64,000 bases of DNA from Saprospiraceae bacterium (GCA_019638455.1 JAHBTU010000002.1:186001-250000), one strand, 5' to 3'. Shown: positions 27,715-37,485, counted from the stretch's first letter. Numbers and translations: made by a program. The notes: generated by a model from the sequence alone, not told the origin.

Positions 27715-27825
27715 TGCGCCAAGCTCTTGGTGTTTCGGCGTTTTGCACATTGTGTTTAAACGCCCCCAAAAGTAATCGCTTTTGAAGAACTAGCATCGGG
27801 TGTTCGACGTAATGGCCAACTTATA

Positions 27826-27926
27826 CCTTGATTTGTCGGGATTTGTCAGATGCTCATGATTTTTCTCCCTGATTTTAAATGGATTGCGCTTTTTTTAATG
27901 CTCAGAATTTGGTGGCGCGGGGGGTA
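27826..27926 (+). repeat. R2 repeat, copy 3 (101 bp), diverged
   Basis: Aligns over the full 101 bp with copies 1 and 2 (for example ATTTGTCGGGATTTGTCAGAT and the GGTGGCGCGG end). It is preceded by TATA, giving the left inverted end TATACCTTG, while its right end has decayed. Confidence 0.65.
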
Positions 27927-28020
27927 GGTCAGAAAAAAACACCGCGTTTGGAGGCCCCTCCCACAACTAAAAACCGAGACCAACAGGCAGTATTCAGGCA
28001 AAATGTATTTTTGCCACCCT

Positions 28021-30543
28021 ATGAAGAACTTTTTTTTTCTCGCCTCGCTTGCCTCGCTGCCTATGTCCGCCACCGCCCAAAACTACACCGCTCCTATCCG
28101 GCAGACCATCAATGTCGCTTGGGAGTTCCGCCAAGCCAACACCGAAGCATGGAGACCAACGAAGGTCCCCGTCAGCGTGCACACGGCATTGCTACAAAAT
28201 GGCATGATTGAAGACCCCTTCTACCGCGACAACGAGGAAAAGCTACAATGGATTGAGCGCGAGGACTGGGAATTCCAATGTGCTTTCGATGTGGATTCCA
28301 CGGTCTTGCAGCGCAAACACGTCGAACTCATTTTCAAAAACTTAGATACCTACGCACAGGTCTTTCTCAATGACAGCCTGATTCTGGAAACCAACAACAT
28401 GTTTCGCACTTGGAAGGCGGATGTCAAGCGCCATCTCAAGCCAAGCAACAACAGGCTCCACGTTTATTTTGAAAGCCCAACCAAAAAAGTCGAGCAAGAC
28501 TGGAAGAGCTTGGGCTACGAATTGCCGGGCGGCATCCGCACCATGACGCGCAAAGCCCAGTTTCACTACGGTTGGGATTGGGGACCGCGGTTTGTGGGTT
28601 GCGGCATCCTCAAAGCACCCGAAATGGTTGCCTGGGATGATGTTTTGATTGAAAACATCTTCGTCACCACGCAAAACATCACGAAGCAGAACGCCCAAAT
28701 GGTGGCACGCATCCGATATCGCTCCGACATTGAAGGCAAAGTCACCTTGATAGCTCAGTATGAAAAACGCCGGTCAGTGGAAGAGCGGGAGATTCGAATC
28801 GGCGTGCATGAGGACTCCGTGACATGGGACGTGCCCGACCCCAAATTGTGGTGGTGCAACGGCATGGGAGAGCCTTATCTCTATGACTTCTCGGTAAGCA
28901 TCAAGCGCGGGGCCATGTTCATCGAGAAAGCCGATGTGCGCACTGGCATCCGCACCATCGAGCTGGTGACGAACAAAGAGCCTAAGGGAGAAAGTTTTTA
29001 TTTCAAACTCAATGGGATGCCGGTATTTGCAAAAGGCGCCAATTACATCCCCCTTGATATTTTTCAAGACCGCGTGACCCCAGCGCAATACAGACAGATA
29101 TTGGACGATGCCGTGTCGGCCAACATGAATATGCTGCGGGTGTGGGGAGGCGGTATCTACGAGGACGAGCTGTTTTATCAGCTCTGCGATGCCCGTGGCA
29201 TGCTTGTTTGGCAAGATTTCATGTACGCCTGTGCCATGTATCCGGGCAGTGGGAGCTTTTTGAAAAATGCGGCTCTCGAAGCCTTTGAGCAGATAGAGCG
29301 ACTCCGCCAACACCCCTGCATCGCGTTGTGGTGTGGCAACAATGAGAACAATGAGGCTTGGCATAATTGGGGCTGGCAAATGCAATTCAACGAAGGCCAG
29401 CGCAACCAGATTTGGCGCGACTATCAAGTGCTGTTCAACGATTTGTTGCCTACCTATGTGGAGAACTACGCGGGCGGAGTGCCTTATTGGGAAAGCTCTC
29501 CCAAATACGGGCGACGCAACCCCAAGTCGAACACCGAAGGCGACTCGCACTATTGGGGCGTGTGGCACGATGAAGAGCCATTTGAAGTGTTCAACAAAAA
29601 AGTGCCGCGCTTCATGAGCGAATACGGTTTTCAGAGCTTTCCCGAATGGCGCACCATCGAGTCGTTCACCCTGCCCGACGACCGCCGCTTGGAAAGCAAG
29701 GTGATGCTCACGCACCAAAAACACCCACGCGGCAACGCCCTCATCGCCGAATACATGAAACGCGACTTTCGCCCCACCAAGACGTTCGAGGATTTCGTCT
29801 ATGTCAGCCAAATCCTTCAGGCCGAGGGGATGCGCACGGGCATCGAAGCACACCGCCGCAACAAGCCCTATTGCATGGGCACGCTCTACTGGCAGCTCAA
29901 CGATGTGTGGCCAGTAGCATCGTGGTCGAGCCGCGATTACTTCGGCCGCTGGAAAGCACTTCACTACTACGCACGCGAGGCATTTAGCCATGTAGCCGCA
30001 TTGCCGCTCGTGGATGGCGATATCCTTAGGCTGTACGGGGTGTCTGATTTGCTTGAAAAAACAAGCACGACCCTGCGGGTACGCGCCTTTGATTTTGACG
30101 GCAAATTGCTGAGCGACGTGACACAACTCGACACGGAAATCCCTGCCGATTCGAGTCGGATGATTTGGCAAGGCTACTTAAAAACGGTGCTTGACAAGAA
30201 CAAAATCGAGCAGTCTGTTATTGAAATAACGTTGAGAAATGCAGCGGGCGAGCTCGCTTATCGCCGATTGCACTATCTATGCCCTCCGCGCAAATTGTTC
30301 TTGCCTAAGACAAAAGTCAATCTGAAAGTGACCCCAGCCAATGACGGCTATTTGCTCACGCTCCAAAGCGACAAACTTGCCAAAAACCTCATGATAACAA
30401 CAGAGGCAGATGGCTTTTTCACCGACAACTATTTCGATGTGTTGCCCGGAGAACGCAAATCCGTGCTTTTCAAAACGCAGCGAATCTTGGACGACCCCGC
30501 CAATGCGTTTCGGGTAAAGAGCTTGGCGGACACCTATAATTGA
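28021..30543 (+). CDS. Glycoside hydrolase family 2 beta-mannosidase
   Basis: About 840 residues with a signal peptide (MKNFFFLASLASLPMSATAQ), so it acts in the periplasm or outside. The GH2 order is seen: N-terminal sugar-binding domain (WEFQCAFDVD), Ig-like domain, catalytic barrel. The acid/base Glu442 is in WCGNNENNEAW and the nucleophile Glu534 is in FMSEYGFQSFPEW; WGGGIYEDELFYQLCD is typical of beta-mannosidases. It would release terminal mannose from mannans or N-glycan fragments. No PUL-type SusC/D partners are near. ATG 28021 chosen for the signal peptide; an upstream start would add six residues. Confidence 0.92.
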   Translation: MKNFFFLASLASLPMSATAQNYTAPIRQTINVAWEFRQANTEAWRPTKVPVSVHTALLQNGMIEDPFYRDNEEKLQWIEREDWEFQCAFDVDSTVLQRKHVELIFKNLDTYAQVFLNDSLILETNNMFRTWKADVKRHLKPSNNRLHVYFESPTKKVEQDWKSLGYELPGGIRTMTRKAQFHYGWDWGPRFVGCGILKAPEMVAWDDVLIENIFVTTQNITKQNAQMVARIRYRSDIEGKVTLIAQYEKRRSVEEREIRIGVHEDSVTWDVPDPKLWWCNGMGEPYLYDFSVSIKRGAMFIEKADVRTGIRTIELVTNKEPKGESFYFKLNGMPVFAKGANYIPLDIFQDRVTPAQYRQILDDAVSANMNMLRVWGGGIYEDELFYQLCDARGMLVWQDFMYACAMYPGSGSFLKNAALEAFEQIERLRQHPCIALWCGNNENNEAWHNWGWQMQFNEGQRNQIWRDYQVLFNDLLPTYVENYAGGVPYWESSPKYGRRNPKSNTEGDSHYWGVWHDEEPFEVFNKKVPRFMSEYGFQSFPEWRTIESFTLPDDRRLESKVMLTHQKHPRGNALIAEYMKRDFRPTKTFEDFVYVSQILQAEGMRTGIEAHRRNKPYCMGTLYWQLNDVWPVASWSSRDYFGRWKALHYYAREAFSHVAALPLVDGDILRLYGVSDLLEKTSTTLRVRAFDFDGKLLSDVTQLDTEIPADSSRMIWQGYLKTVLDKNKIEQSVIEITLRNAAGELAYRRLHYLCPPRKLFLPKTKVNLKVTPANDGYLLTLQSDKLAKNLMITTEADGFFTDNYFDVLPGERKSVLFKTQRILDDPANAFRVKSLADTYN

Positions 30544-30658
30544 ACAAAAACCCTCAACTTCCATTTTTTAATTCCGTTCTTTTCCCAATCTTGTCGCTTC
30601 AAACATTGTACTTGCACCCCTTCGCCTCATTCACAATTATTAAAATTAAATACACAAA

Positions 30659-32323
30659 ATGATAGACAAGCCTTGGCTACAGCACTACCCAGCCGGCGTA
30701 CCGGCAAACATTGACCCAGAGCTATATCCGCGCGTGATAGATGCGCTGGATGAGTGTTTCAAAAAATATAGCCATTTGCCCGCCTTTGTGTATATGGGGA
30801 AAACGCTCACGTTCAGGGAAGTGGACGAAATGAGCAGACACTTTGGTGCCTACCTCCAATCGCGTGGCCTCGAACCCGGCGACCGCGTCGCGCTGATGAT
30901 GCCCAATTTGATACAATACCCCATCGCGTTGTTCGGGTGCCTTCGGGCAGGGTTGGTGCTGGTGAATACCAACCCGCTATACACGCCGCGCGAGATGCGG
31001 CATCAATTTGTGGATTCAGGTGCCAAGGCGATTATCATTGTCGAAAATTTTGCGGCCAACTTGCAACAAATCATCGGTGAAACGCAAATCAAGACTGTCA
31101 TAGTCACCAGCATAGGCGAAATGCTCGGCTTCAAAGGGTGGGTCGTCAATCTGGTTGTGCGGCACATCAAAAAGATGGTGCCGAAGTTCAACCTGCCCAA
31201 CACCGTCAACTTTAAAACTGCCTTGAAACAAGGGCGGCAATTCACCATCAAGCCGTTTCAGAGCGGCCCCGACGATGTCGTCGCGCTCCAATACACGGGC
31301 GGCACCACTGGCGTGTCGAAAGGTGCCATGCTCACCAACCGCAACCTCGTGGCCAACATGATGCAAATCCGCGCTTGGCTTTCGCAAGTGCTGACAGAGG
31401 GCGAGCTCACTGCCCTATGCCCGCTGCCGCTCTACCATATTTTCGCCTTCACGGTCAATTGCCTCGCTTTCATGAACTGCGGCGCCCGAAACGTGCTCAT
31501 CGTCAATGCCCGCGACTTGAAGGCTCTCATCAAGGAGTGGCGCAAAAACCCGCCAGACATCGTGATTGGCCTGAACACTTTGTTCAACGCCTTGCTCAAT
31601 CACCCCGACTTTGCCTCATTGAATTTTTCCAGCGTGAAAGCAACCGTCGGCGGTGGCATGGCCGTGCAGCGAGCCGTAGCCGAACGCTGGCAGCAAGTCA
31701 CTGGTTGTGGCATCACCGAAGGCTGGGGCCTCACCGAGAGCAGCCCAGTGCTCACCGTCAATCCGTTAGGCGCCAATGCCCGCATCGGCACCATCGGGAT
31801 GCCCGTGCCTTCCACCGATTTGCGCGTGGCCGATGAACAGGGCAATCCGCTGCCGCCCGGTCCCGAAAACGTGGGGGAACTGCACGCCAAAGGGCCGCAA
31901 ATCATGAAAGGTTATTGGCAGCGCCCCGACGAAACCGCCAAAACCATCAAGGATGGTTGGCTGTGCACGGGTGATATGGGGTTCATGCACCCGGATGGTT
32001 TTTTCCAAATTGTTGACCGCAAAAAAGACATGATTCTCGTGTCAGGCTTCAATGTGTATCCCAACGAAGTGGAAGATGTGTTGGCCATGCACCCCAAGGT
32101 ACTTGAGTCCTGCGCCGTTGGCGTGCCCGATGAAAAATCAAGCGAGGTCGTGAAAGTATTTGTGGTGAAAAAAGACCCTTCGCTCACGGAGGAGGAAATC
32201 ATCGCGCACTGTCGCGCCAACTTGACTGCTTACAAAGTGCCGAAACACATTGAGTTCCGTTCAGAACTGCCAAAGACGAACGTGGGCAAAATACTGAGGC
32301 GGGCCTTGCGGGATGGAAATTGA
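30659..32323 (+). CDS. fadD: Long-chain fatty acid-CoA ligase
   Basis: 554 residues. Activates fatty acids to acyl-CoA with ATP on the inner face of the membrane. The AMP-binding motif is YTGGTTGVSKGA, followed by GWGLTESSPV, the hinge VDRKKDMILVSGFNVYPNEVE and the catalytic Lys of PKTNVGKILRRALRD. No signal peptide. Downstream is the convergent folA gene with a 4-bp gap. Confidence 0.95.
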   Translation: MIDKPWLQHYPAGVPANIDPELYPRVIDALDECFKKYSHLPAFVYMGKTLTFREVDEMSRHFGAYLQSRGLEPGDRVALMMPNLIQYPIALFGCLRAGLVLVNTNPLYTPREMRHQFVDSGAKAIIIVENFAANLQQIIGETQIKTVIVTSIGEMLGFKGWVVNLVVRHIKKMVPKFNLPNTVNFKTALKQGRQFTIKPFQSGPDDVVALQYTGGTTGVSKGAMLTNRNLVANMMQIRAWLSQVLTEGELTALCPLPLYHIFAFTVNCLAFMNCGARNVLIVNARDLKALIKEWRKNPPDIVIGLNTLFNALLNHPDFASLNFSSVKATVGGGMAVQRAVAERWQQVTGCGITEGWGLTESSPVLTVNPLGANARIGTIGMPVPSTDLRVADEQGNPLPPGPENVGELHAKGPQIMKGYWQRPDETAKTIKDGWLCTGDMGFMHPDGFFQIVDRKKDMILVSGFNVYPNEVEDVLAMHPKVLESCAVGVPDEKSSEVVKVFVVKKDPSLTEEEIIAHCRANLTAYKVPKHIEFRSELPKTNVGKILRRALRDGN

Positions 32324-32327
32324 CGCC

Positions 32328-32828
32328 TCAAAGCATCCTTTCCAACACCTTGAAAGTGTAGGCACATTTGTTTTTCTCGTCGGGTAGGTGGTGCTGGCTC
32401 CATGTCTCGCGCCATTCCTCAGGGTGGAGCGTGGGAAAAAACACGTCGCCATCCACCTCCAAATCAACTTCCGTCAGATAAACCTTGTCCCAGAGGGACT
32501 GACTTTCCTCGTAAATCATGCCGCCACCAATGATGAAGGCTTCCGTCTCTCCATTGTCGTAGGCCATGCCCAGCGCCTCTTCGATAGAATGGGCGACCAA
32601 CACCCCATCCGCCTGAAAAAATGGGTCTCGGGTGATGACGATATTGGTGCGCTTGGGCAGCGGCCTGCCTATGCTGTGAAAAGAGTTGCGCCCCATGATG
32701 ACATGATGCTCCAGCGTGGTTCGCTTGAAATAGGCAAGGTCGGCAGGAAGATACCAAGGAATTTGGTTGTCTTTCCCGATAACATTGTTTTTGGCGACGG
32801 CGACAATAGCGGATACAAGCATAAGCAA
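32328..32828 (-). CDS. folA: Dihydrofolate reductase
   Basis: 166 residues, normal length. SAIVAVAKNNVIGKDNQIPW starts the protein, the catalytic acidic residue is Asp in LPADLAYFK, and HHVIMGRNSFHSIGRPLP and AFIIGGGMIYEE carry the NADPH site. Makes tetrahydrofolate for thymidylate and purine synthesis. It begins 7 bp after the end of the purine nucleoside phosphorylase gene on the same strand, so they are probably one operon. Confidence 0.95.
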   Translation of the reverse strand: MLMLVSAIVAVAKNNVIGKDNQIPWYLPADLAYFKRTTLEHHVIMGRNSFHSIGRPLPKRTNIVITRDPFFQADGVLVAHSIEEALGMAYDNGETEAFIIGGGMIYEESQSLWDKVYLTEVDLEVDGDVFFPTLHPEEWRETWSQHHLPDEKNKCAYTFKVLERML

Positions 32829-32835
32829 CAGGGGT

Positions 32836-33657
32836 TCAAATCGTTTCCAACAATTTTTTAATCACCAAACTCAATCGCGGCTCGGCAGCCCGCCCCACCG
32901 CAATCACGTCTTCCACAGTCGTGACCTTGATGACGGATGGCGGATAGGCCACATTGCTCACCATGGAAAGCATCAGCACTGGCAAATCGCTGTGTCGCGC
33001 CACCAAAACCTCTGGCACCGACGACATCCCGGTGCAGTCGCTGCCGAGCCGGCGAAGCATCGCGTATTCAGCGGGCGTCTCCAAGTTCGGCCCTTGCATG
33101 GCCGAATAGACTCCTTCCATGGCACGGATGTGATGCGACCTGGCGATGGCAAGTGCGCGACGACGCAACTCGGCATCGTAGGTGTGCAACATATCGGGGA
33201 AGCGCGGGCCGAGGCGCTCGTCGTTCGCTCCTCGCAGCGGATGTTCGGGCAGCAGATTGATATGGTCGCGCACCACCACAAGGTCGCCGGCCTGTAGATG
33301 AGGGTTCACCCCGCCGGAGACGTTCGTGATGATAAGTCGCTCTATTTCAAGAAACTTTAGCACCCGCACGGGAAAGGTCACTTGTTGCATGGTCCAGCCC
33401 TCGTAGTAGTGAAACCTGCCAGCCATCACCGCCACCGGATGCCCCCCTAAATGACCCAATATCATTTTCCCTTTGTGACTCGCCACAGTACTTGCAGCAA
33501 AATGCGGGATATCGCGATAGGCCATCTCGGCCACCACCTCCACGTCGTCTGTCAAATCGCCCAACCCCGTGCCGAGGATGATGCCCGTGCGGGGGCGGAA
33601 GTCTGTCTTGGAACGAACGAAGGCGACGGCTTCCTGAATTTGCTCATAAAGTTGCAT
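32836..33657 (-). CDS. punA: Purine nucleoside phosphorylase, trimeric class
   Basis: 273 residues. Cleaves inosine and guanosine with phosphate in purine salvage. Markers of the trimeric class: phosphate loop GTGLGD, SHKGKMILGHL, MAGRFHYYEG, NVSGGVNP, the base-binding Glu in GPNLETPAEY and Asn in MVSNVA, which favours 6-oxopurines. Followed at once by folA, a sensible partner in nucleotide metabolism. Confidence 0.94.
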   Translation of the reverse strand: MQLYEQIQEAVAFVRSKTDFRPRTGIILGTGLGDLTDDVEVVAEMAYRDIPHFAASTVASHKGKMILGHLGGHPVAVMAGRFHYYEGWTMQQVTFPVRVLKFLEIERLIITNVSGGVNPHLQAGDLVVVRDHINLLPEHPLRGANDERLGPRFPDMLHTYDAELRRRALAIARSHHIRAMEGVYSAMQGPNLETPAEYAMLRRLGSDCTGMSSVPEVLVARHSDLPVLMLSMVSNVAYPPSVIKVTTVEDVIAVGRAAEPRLSLVIKKLLETI

Positions 33658-33718
33658 GAGAAGATGCTGTACGTTTTTTTGAGGCGGCCAAAAGTAGGCA
33701 TAATGGCCAAGATAGAGG

Positions 33719-34267
33719 CTACTCCTTTGAGACCGTCGCTGGGCGATGGTCGTAACTCAAAATGCGCGACATCTTCCAGCCGCCATCAGCTTGCAGGAGC
33801 CAGACGTGCGTGAATCGCGCCCGACCGTCCAGATACTCTGCTCGGTCTTTTCCCCAAATGTAAAAAACGTGTTCACCTGAAAGGATAGCCCCGTAGATGC
33901 TCCCGCCGTTTTCCAATGGAAACACCTGAACGCTGCCCGCCACCGCCTCCCGCCTCAGCCGGAAATGCTCGTTGCTGCAAAGATTTTTCTTCGTGTTGGC
34001 CATGAGACTCTCCCTGCCATACGTCGGCCCGCCTTTGTCGTGGTAAAACTCCACATCTTCCGTGAAAAAATGCCTCGCCAGCGCCGTGTCGCAATCGTTG
34101 TAAGTTTTCCAAAACAGGCTGTCTTGGTGAAGGATGGTAGTGATAAGTTTTCTCAAATCCGTTTGCGCCAGCAGCGCGTTGGAGACAGGGGAAAAAGTCA
34201 AAAGGAGGGCGATAAATGCTTGGAGATGAGGTCGTTTGCTCGAAAAGAAGGTGTTTTTTGTTTTCAT
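33719..34267 (-). CDS. NTF2-like/DUF4440 family exported protein
   Basis: About 182 residues with a signal peptide (ALLLTFSPVSNALLAQ) and one small alpha+beta domain: DSLFWKTYNDCDTALARHFFTEDVEFYHDKGG and C-terminal TRFTHVWLLQADGGWKMSRILSYDH, typical of the SnoaL/DUF4440 group. The ligand is unknown. I prefer the ATG at 34267; four more residues are possible. It follows the PIN-domain gene on the same strand after 32 bp, but a functional link is not obvious. Confidence 0.8.
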   Translation of the reverse strand: MKTKNTFFSSKRPHLQAFIALLLTFSPVSNALLAQTDLRKLITTILHQDSLFWKTYNDCDTALARHFFTEDVEFYHDKGGPTYGRESLMANTKKNLCSNEHFRLRREAVAGSVQVFPLENGGSIYGAILSGEHVFYIWGKDRAEYLDGRARFTHVWLLQADGGWKMSRILSYDHRPATVSKE

Positions 34268-34299
34268 AAAATTTGTCAAAAAATGAAAAAAATCTCCCT

Positions 34300-34710
34300 T
34301 TACAGCCTTGAAAGAACCTCCATGACTTCCTCAACTCGTACCATCTGAATCGTCGGGAAATCGTCGGGTTTGAGTACGCTGAAATGGCGGTCGTTGCTGA
34401 CGAGGTAATCGGCTCCGGCGGCGATGTAGCAATCCACAAACTTGTTGTCGTCAGGGTCGCTGATGATGGGATTCCAGTTGTAGAAAATTTCTTGCAAGCG
34501 CACGTTGGGAAGCAGGGTGAGAAGTTCGAGCAGGGTGTGCGAGACGGAAGGAGTCGTTTTTTCTTCGATTTTCTCGGCGTACTCCAACAGGATTTCAGTG
34601 GAAACAGCCGACTCGAATTTCCCCGCCAGCAATGCGCTGTAAATGGGTCGAAAAGGCGAGTTTTTGGCGAACGGGGCAATGAGCGCGCTGGTGTCGAGGA
34701 CGACTTCCAT
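34300..34710 (-). CDS. PIN-domain ribonuclease toxin, COG1569 type
   Basis: 136 residues. Acidic residues of the PIN active site are present: Asp in VVLDTSALI, Glu in STEILLEYAEK, and Asp in DPDDNKFVDCYIAAGADYLVSND. These enzymes cut RNA and act as toxins of type II toxin-antitoxin modules. The cognate antitoxin gene directly upstream (34712-34961) carries an in-frame stop, so the toxin may be uncoupled, weakly expressed, or neutralised by a truncated product. Confidence 0.85.
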   Translation of the reverse strand: MEVVLDTSALIAPFAKNSPFRPIYSALLAGKFESAVSTEILLEYAEKIEEKTTPSVSHTLLELLTLLPNVRLQEIFYNWNPIISDPDDNKFVDCYIAAGADYLVSNDRHFSVLKPDDFPTIQMVRVEEVMEVLSRL

Positions 34711-34711
34711 T

Positions 34712-34961
34712 TTTCATTGACCATCATGACTTGTTCGGGTGCTTCCTTGTAGGAGCGCAGGTGTTCGTTCGCCCATTCGCGCATGGTTTCTTCCGTCCAG
34801 CCCTTTTCTTTCCAAAGTTCGTCCATTTCCTCGTCCACCTTTTAGGCAAAGTATTTTGCCAATAACTGCCTGATTTCCAACAGTTGTTTTTCCGGGAGTT
34901 GGCGGCTAAAAACCTTCAACATCTCGAGTTGAAGGTTTGTCAATTTCTTTTGAGCAGTCAT
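34712..34961 (-). pseudogene. Antitoxin gene of the PIN toxin, interrupted by an in-frame TAA
   Basis: From ATG 34961 the frame reads MTAQKKLTNLQLEMLKVFSR to LLAKYFA, then TAA at 34842-34844. The same frame then continues KVDEEMDELWKEKGW and TMREWANEHLRS, which is the usual second half of this antitoxin family. A single change from GAA would create the TAA. A restart at GTG 34838 is possible. No stop closes the second half before the toxin gene, so its 3' end may be altered too. The 39-residue first part alone might still bind DNA or toxin. Confidence 0.65.
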
Positions 34962-35011
34962 AACTTCAAGTATTTTTCAGCGCCAAACGCTGTACAAATG
35001 TCGATTTTTCC

Positions 35012-37309
35012 TCACAACACCTGCAACTTCGCAAACTTCAGCACAATCCTCCGCTCTGGCATATCGTCGTTTTTGAATTGGATAGTTGCCACCTTGTTGT
35101 CCTTCGGGCCTTCCACGCTCAGGATTTTTCCTTCTCCGAATTTCAGGTGCAGCACCCGCGCGCCCGGCACGATGTCTTCCAGCGGCGAGGCTTTGAAGTC
35201 GGCTGGAATGGCGACGGGAGCGGCACTTTTTTGCAGGGCGCGCTGGCGGGGATTGGTGAAGTTGCCGCTCACACTGGCGCGGGCCGGGGCTTCTCGTTGC
35301 ATCGTGCCCGTACTTCTCGCCGAGCCGATACCGCCCAATAATTCGTAATGTTGCCCGCCGATTTCATCCAAAAAACGGGAGGGCTCGCTCACACGGATTT
35401 GCCCAAATCGGTAGCGGTTTTGAGCAAAACTCAGCGTCAAAAACTCTTTCGCCCGCGTGATAGCGACGTAAAACAGGCGGCGTTCCTCGTCCAAGCCGTT
35501 CGGTTCTTCCAGCGCCATGTATGAGGGGAACAGGTTTTCTTCCAGTCCCGTCACGAAAATGCTTTTGAACTCCAGACCCTTCGCCGAATGGACACTCATG
35601 AGGGTGATGTGGTCGTTGCTGTCGTTTTTTTCGTCGGCGTCGGTGAGCAGGGTGATGGTTTGGAGGTAGGCAGCGAGAGAGTTGTCAGTGGCAGTAACAG
35701 TTTCCGGTCCGGCAGGGGCAGCGGCGGAGTCCGTAAACTCGGAAATGGCATCCAGCACAGCGTTCACGTTTTCGAGGCGACCGATGCCTTCGGGGCTGGT
35801 GTCGCCTTTGAGCAGGTCGAGCAGGCCGGATTTTTTCAGAATATCAGCGGCGAGGCGGTAGGCCGATTCGGTGGCAGCGCGTTTTTGCCAGTCTTGCACC
35901 ATGTTTCGGAAGGTCGCCATTGATTTTTTGGCGCGGTCGGTCACATCGAGGCGCGGGTCGAGCATGGCCTCCCACATAGTCGAGTTGGAGGCATCGGCGA
36001 GGGCGCTGAGTTTGTCCACCGTCGCGTCGCTGATGCCGCGCGCGGGAAAATTGATGGCGCGACGCAGGGCTTCCTCGTCGCTGGGGTTGACGGCGAGTCG
36101 GAGGTAAGCGACAAAATCTTTGACTTCTTTCCGTTGGTAAAACGACATCCCGCCAAAGACGCGGTAAGGCAAATTGAGTCTTCTCAAATGTTCCTCGAAC
36201 TTGCGGCTTTGCGAATTCGTGCGGTAGAGAATGGCGATCTCCGAGTTCGGCAGGTGGTAGCGGTGTTTTTGTTCCAAAATCAAATCGGCCACGCGGCGGC
36301 CTTCCTCATCATCGGTGACGCACTTGATGAGTTTGATTTTGTGGCGATCCTCCTTGTCCGTCCAAATTGTTTTGTTCAACTGGCGGCGATTAAAGGAAAT
36401 AACCTCGTTGGCCGCCGACACGATGTGGTGTGTGCTGCGGTAGTTTTGTTCGAGTTTGAAGGTTTTGAGGTTGGGATAATCTTTTTCAAAATCGAGGATG
36501 TTGTCAATCGTCGCGCCGCGAAAAGCGTAGATGCTCTGCGCGTCGTCGCCCACCACGAACACGTTTTCAGGGCTGCCCTCGTATTTCACCAAGCGGCGCA
36601 GGATGGCGTATTGCAAAAAGTTGGTGTCCTGAAATTCGTCCACGTGGATGTAGCGAAATTTCTTCTGGTATTTTTCCAACACTTTGTCGGGATTGTCGCG
36701 GAAGAGGCGGTAGAGTTGGAACAACAAATCGTCGAAGTCCATCGCGCCGGAGCGCTGGCAGCGCGCCACATATTTTTCATAAATATCCACGACATAAGGG
36801 CGGCGGGCGGCGCGGTCTTGGGTCATCATTTCCGTGTTTTCGCGGTAGGCTTTCGGAGAAATCAAATTGCTCTTGCACAATGAAATGCGCGAACGAATGG
36901 CCGAAGCATTGTAGGCGTTTGGGTCGAGATTCATCTCCTTAATTATCGCTCTTAAAACGCTCGTGGTGTCGTCGGTGTCGTAAATGGAAAACGACGAAGG
37001 GTAGCCGATTTTGCTCGCTTCGGTGCGCAGGATGCGGGCAAAAATGGAGTGAAAAGTGCCTGCCCAAACCTGTTGCGCTCGCGGCCCGACGACTTTCTCA
37101 ATGCGGTCTTTCATCTCGCGCGCCGACTTGTTGGTGAATGTGAGCGTCAGGATTTCCCAGGGCGCCACGCCGCTTTCCAGCAGGTGCGCGATGCGGTAGG
37201 TGAGCACGCGCGTTTTGCCGGAGCCGGGGCCTGCGATGACGAGCACCGGGCCTTCCGTGGTGGTGACGGCAGCGCGCTGGACAGGGTTCAATTCATCCAA
37301 GTAACTCAT
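35012..37309 (-). CDS. pcrA: ATP-dependent DNA helicase UvrD/PcrA
   Basis: About 765 residues of superfamily 1A helicase: Walker A IAGPGSGKT, motif Ia LTFTNKSAREM, Walker B VDEFQDTN, motif III VGDDAQSIYAFRGA, motif IV LEQNYRST, motif V HSAKGLEFK and motif VI FYVAITRAKE; the C-terminal PcrA/UvrD tail is present. Works 3'-5' in repair and replication restart. The ATG at 37309 (MSYLDELNPVQ) gives the standard start; the open frame extends 19 codons upstream without similarity. Confidence 0.95.
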   Translation of the reverse strand: MSYLDELNPVQRAAVTTTEGPVLVIAGPGSGKTRVLTYRIAHLLESGVAPWEILTLTFTNKSAREMKDRIEKVVGPRAQQVWAGTFHSIFARILRTEASKIGYPSSFSIYDTDDTTSVLRAIIKEMNLDPNAYNASAIRSRISLCKSNLISPKAYRENTEMMTQDRAARRPYVVDIYEKYVARCQRSGAMDFDDLLFQLYRLFRDNPDKVLEKYQKKFRYIHVDEFQDTNFLQYAILRRLVKYEGSPENVFVVGDDAQSIYAFRGATIDNILDFEKDYPNLKTFKLEQNYRSTHHIVSAANEVISFNRRQLNKTIWTDKEDRHKIKLIKCVTDDEEGRRVADLILEQKHRYHLPNSEIAILYRTNSQSRKFEEHLRRLNLPYRVFGGMSFYQRKEVKDFVAYLRLAVNPSDEEALRRAINFPARGISDATVDKLSALADASNSTMWEAMLDPRLDVTDRAKKSMATFRNMVQDWQKRAATESAYRLAADILKKSGLLDLLKGDTSPEGIGRLENVNAVLDAISEFTDSAAAPAGPETVTATDNSLAAYLQTITLLTDADEKNDSNDHITLMSVHSAKGLEFKSIFVTGLEENLFPSYMALEEPNGLDEERRLFYVAITRAKEFLTLSFAQNRYRFGQIRVSEPSRFLDEIGGQHYELLGGIGSARSTGTMQREAPARASVSGNFTNPRQRALQKSAAPVAIPADFKASPLEDIVPGARVLHLKFGEGKILSVEGPKDNKVATIQFKNDDMPERRIVLKFAKLQVL

Positions 37310-37485
37310 GGGCTGACGGTTTAGGGCGAAGGTAGGAGATTTGGTAGATGAAGAAGGTTTTTTCAAATAAAATGTTTGGAAAATAAATTTTGTTTCAAAT
37401 GAAAAATGGCGAAAGGGGTTAACTTGATGCCGGAAAAATCAGCGTATGAGACCGAACTTCGCACAATACCAACGTATCGTGAACC

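Larger units (their letters stand above)
27458..28020. other. Repeat-bearing intergenic region upstream of the beta-mannosidase gene
   Basis: About 560 bp with R1 copy 2, a 110-bp unique stretch without features, and R2 copy 3. No gene seen. Confidence 0.6.

Noticed and set aside
28774..30171. Minus-strand open frame of 465 codons
   Set aside because: It is antisense to the beta-mannosidase, whose catalytic motifs are intact; a product of codon bias.
33873..34838. Minus-strand open frame of 321 codons from GTG 34838
   Set aside because: Only its first 30 or so codons look like the antitoxin's second half; the rest is a shifted frame across the PIN and NTF2-like genes.
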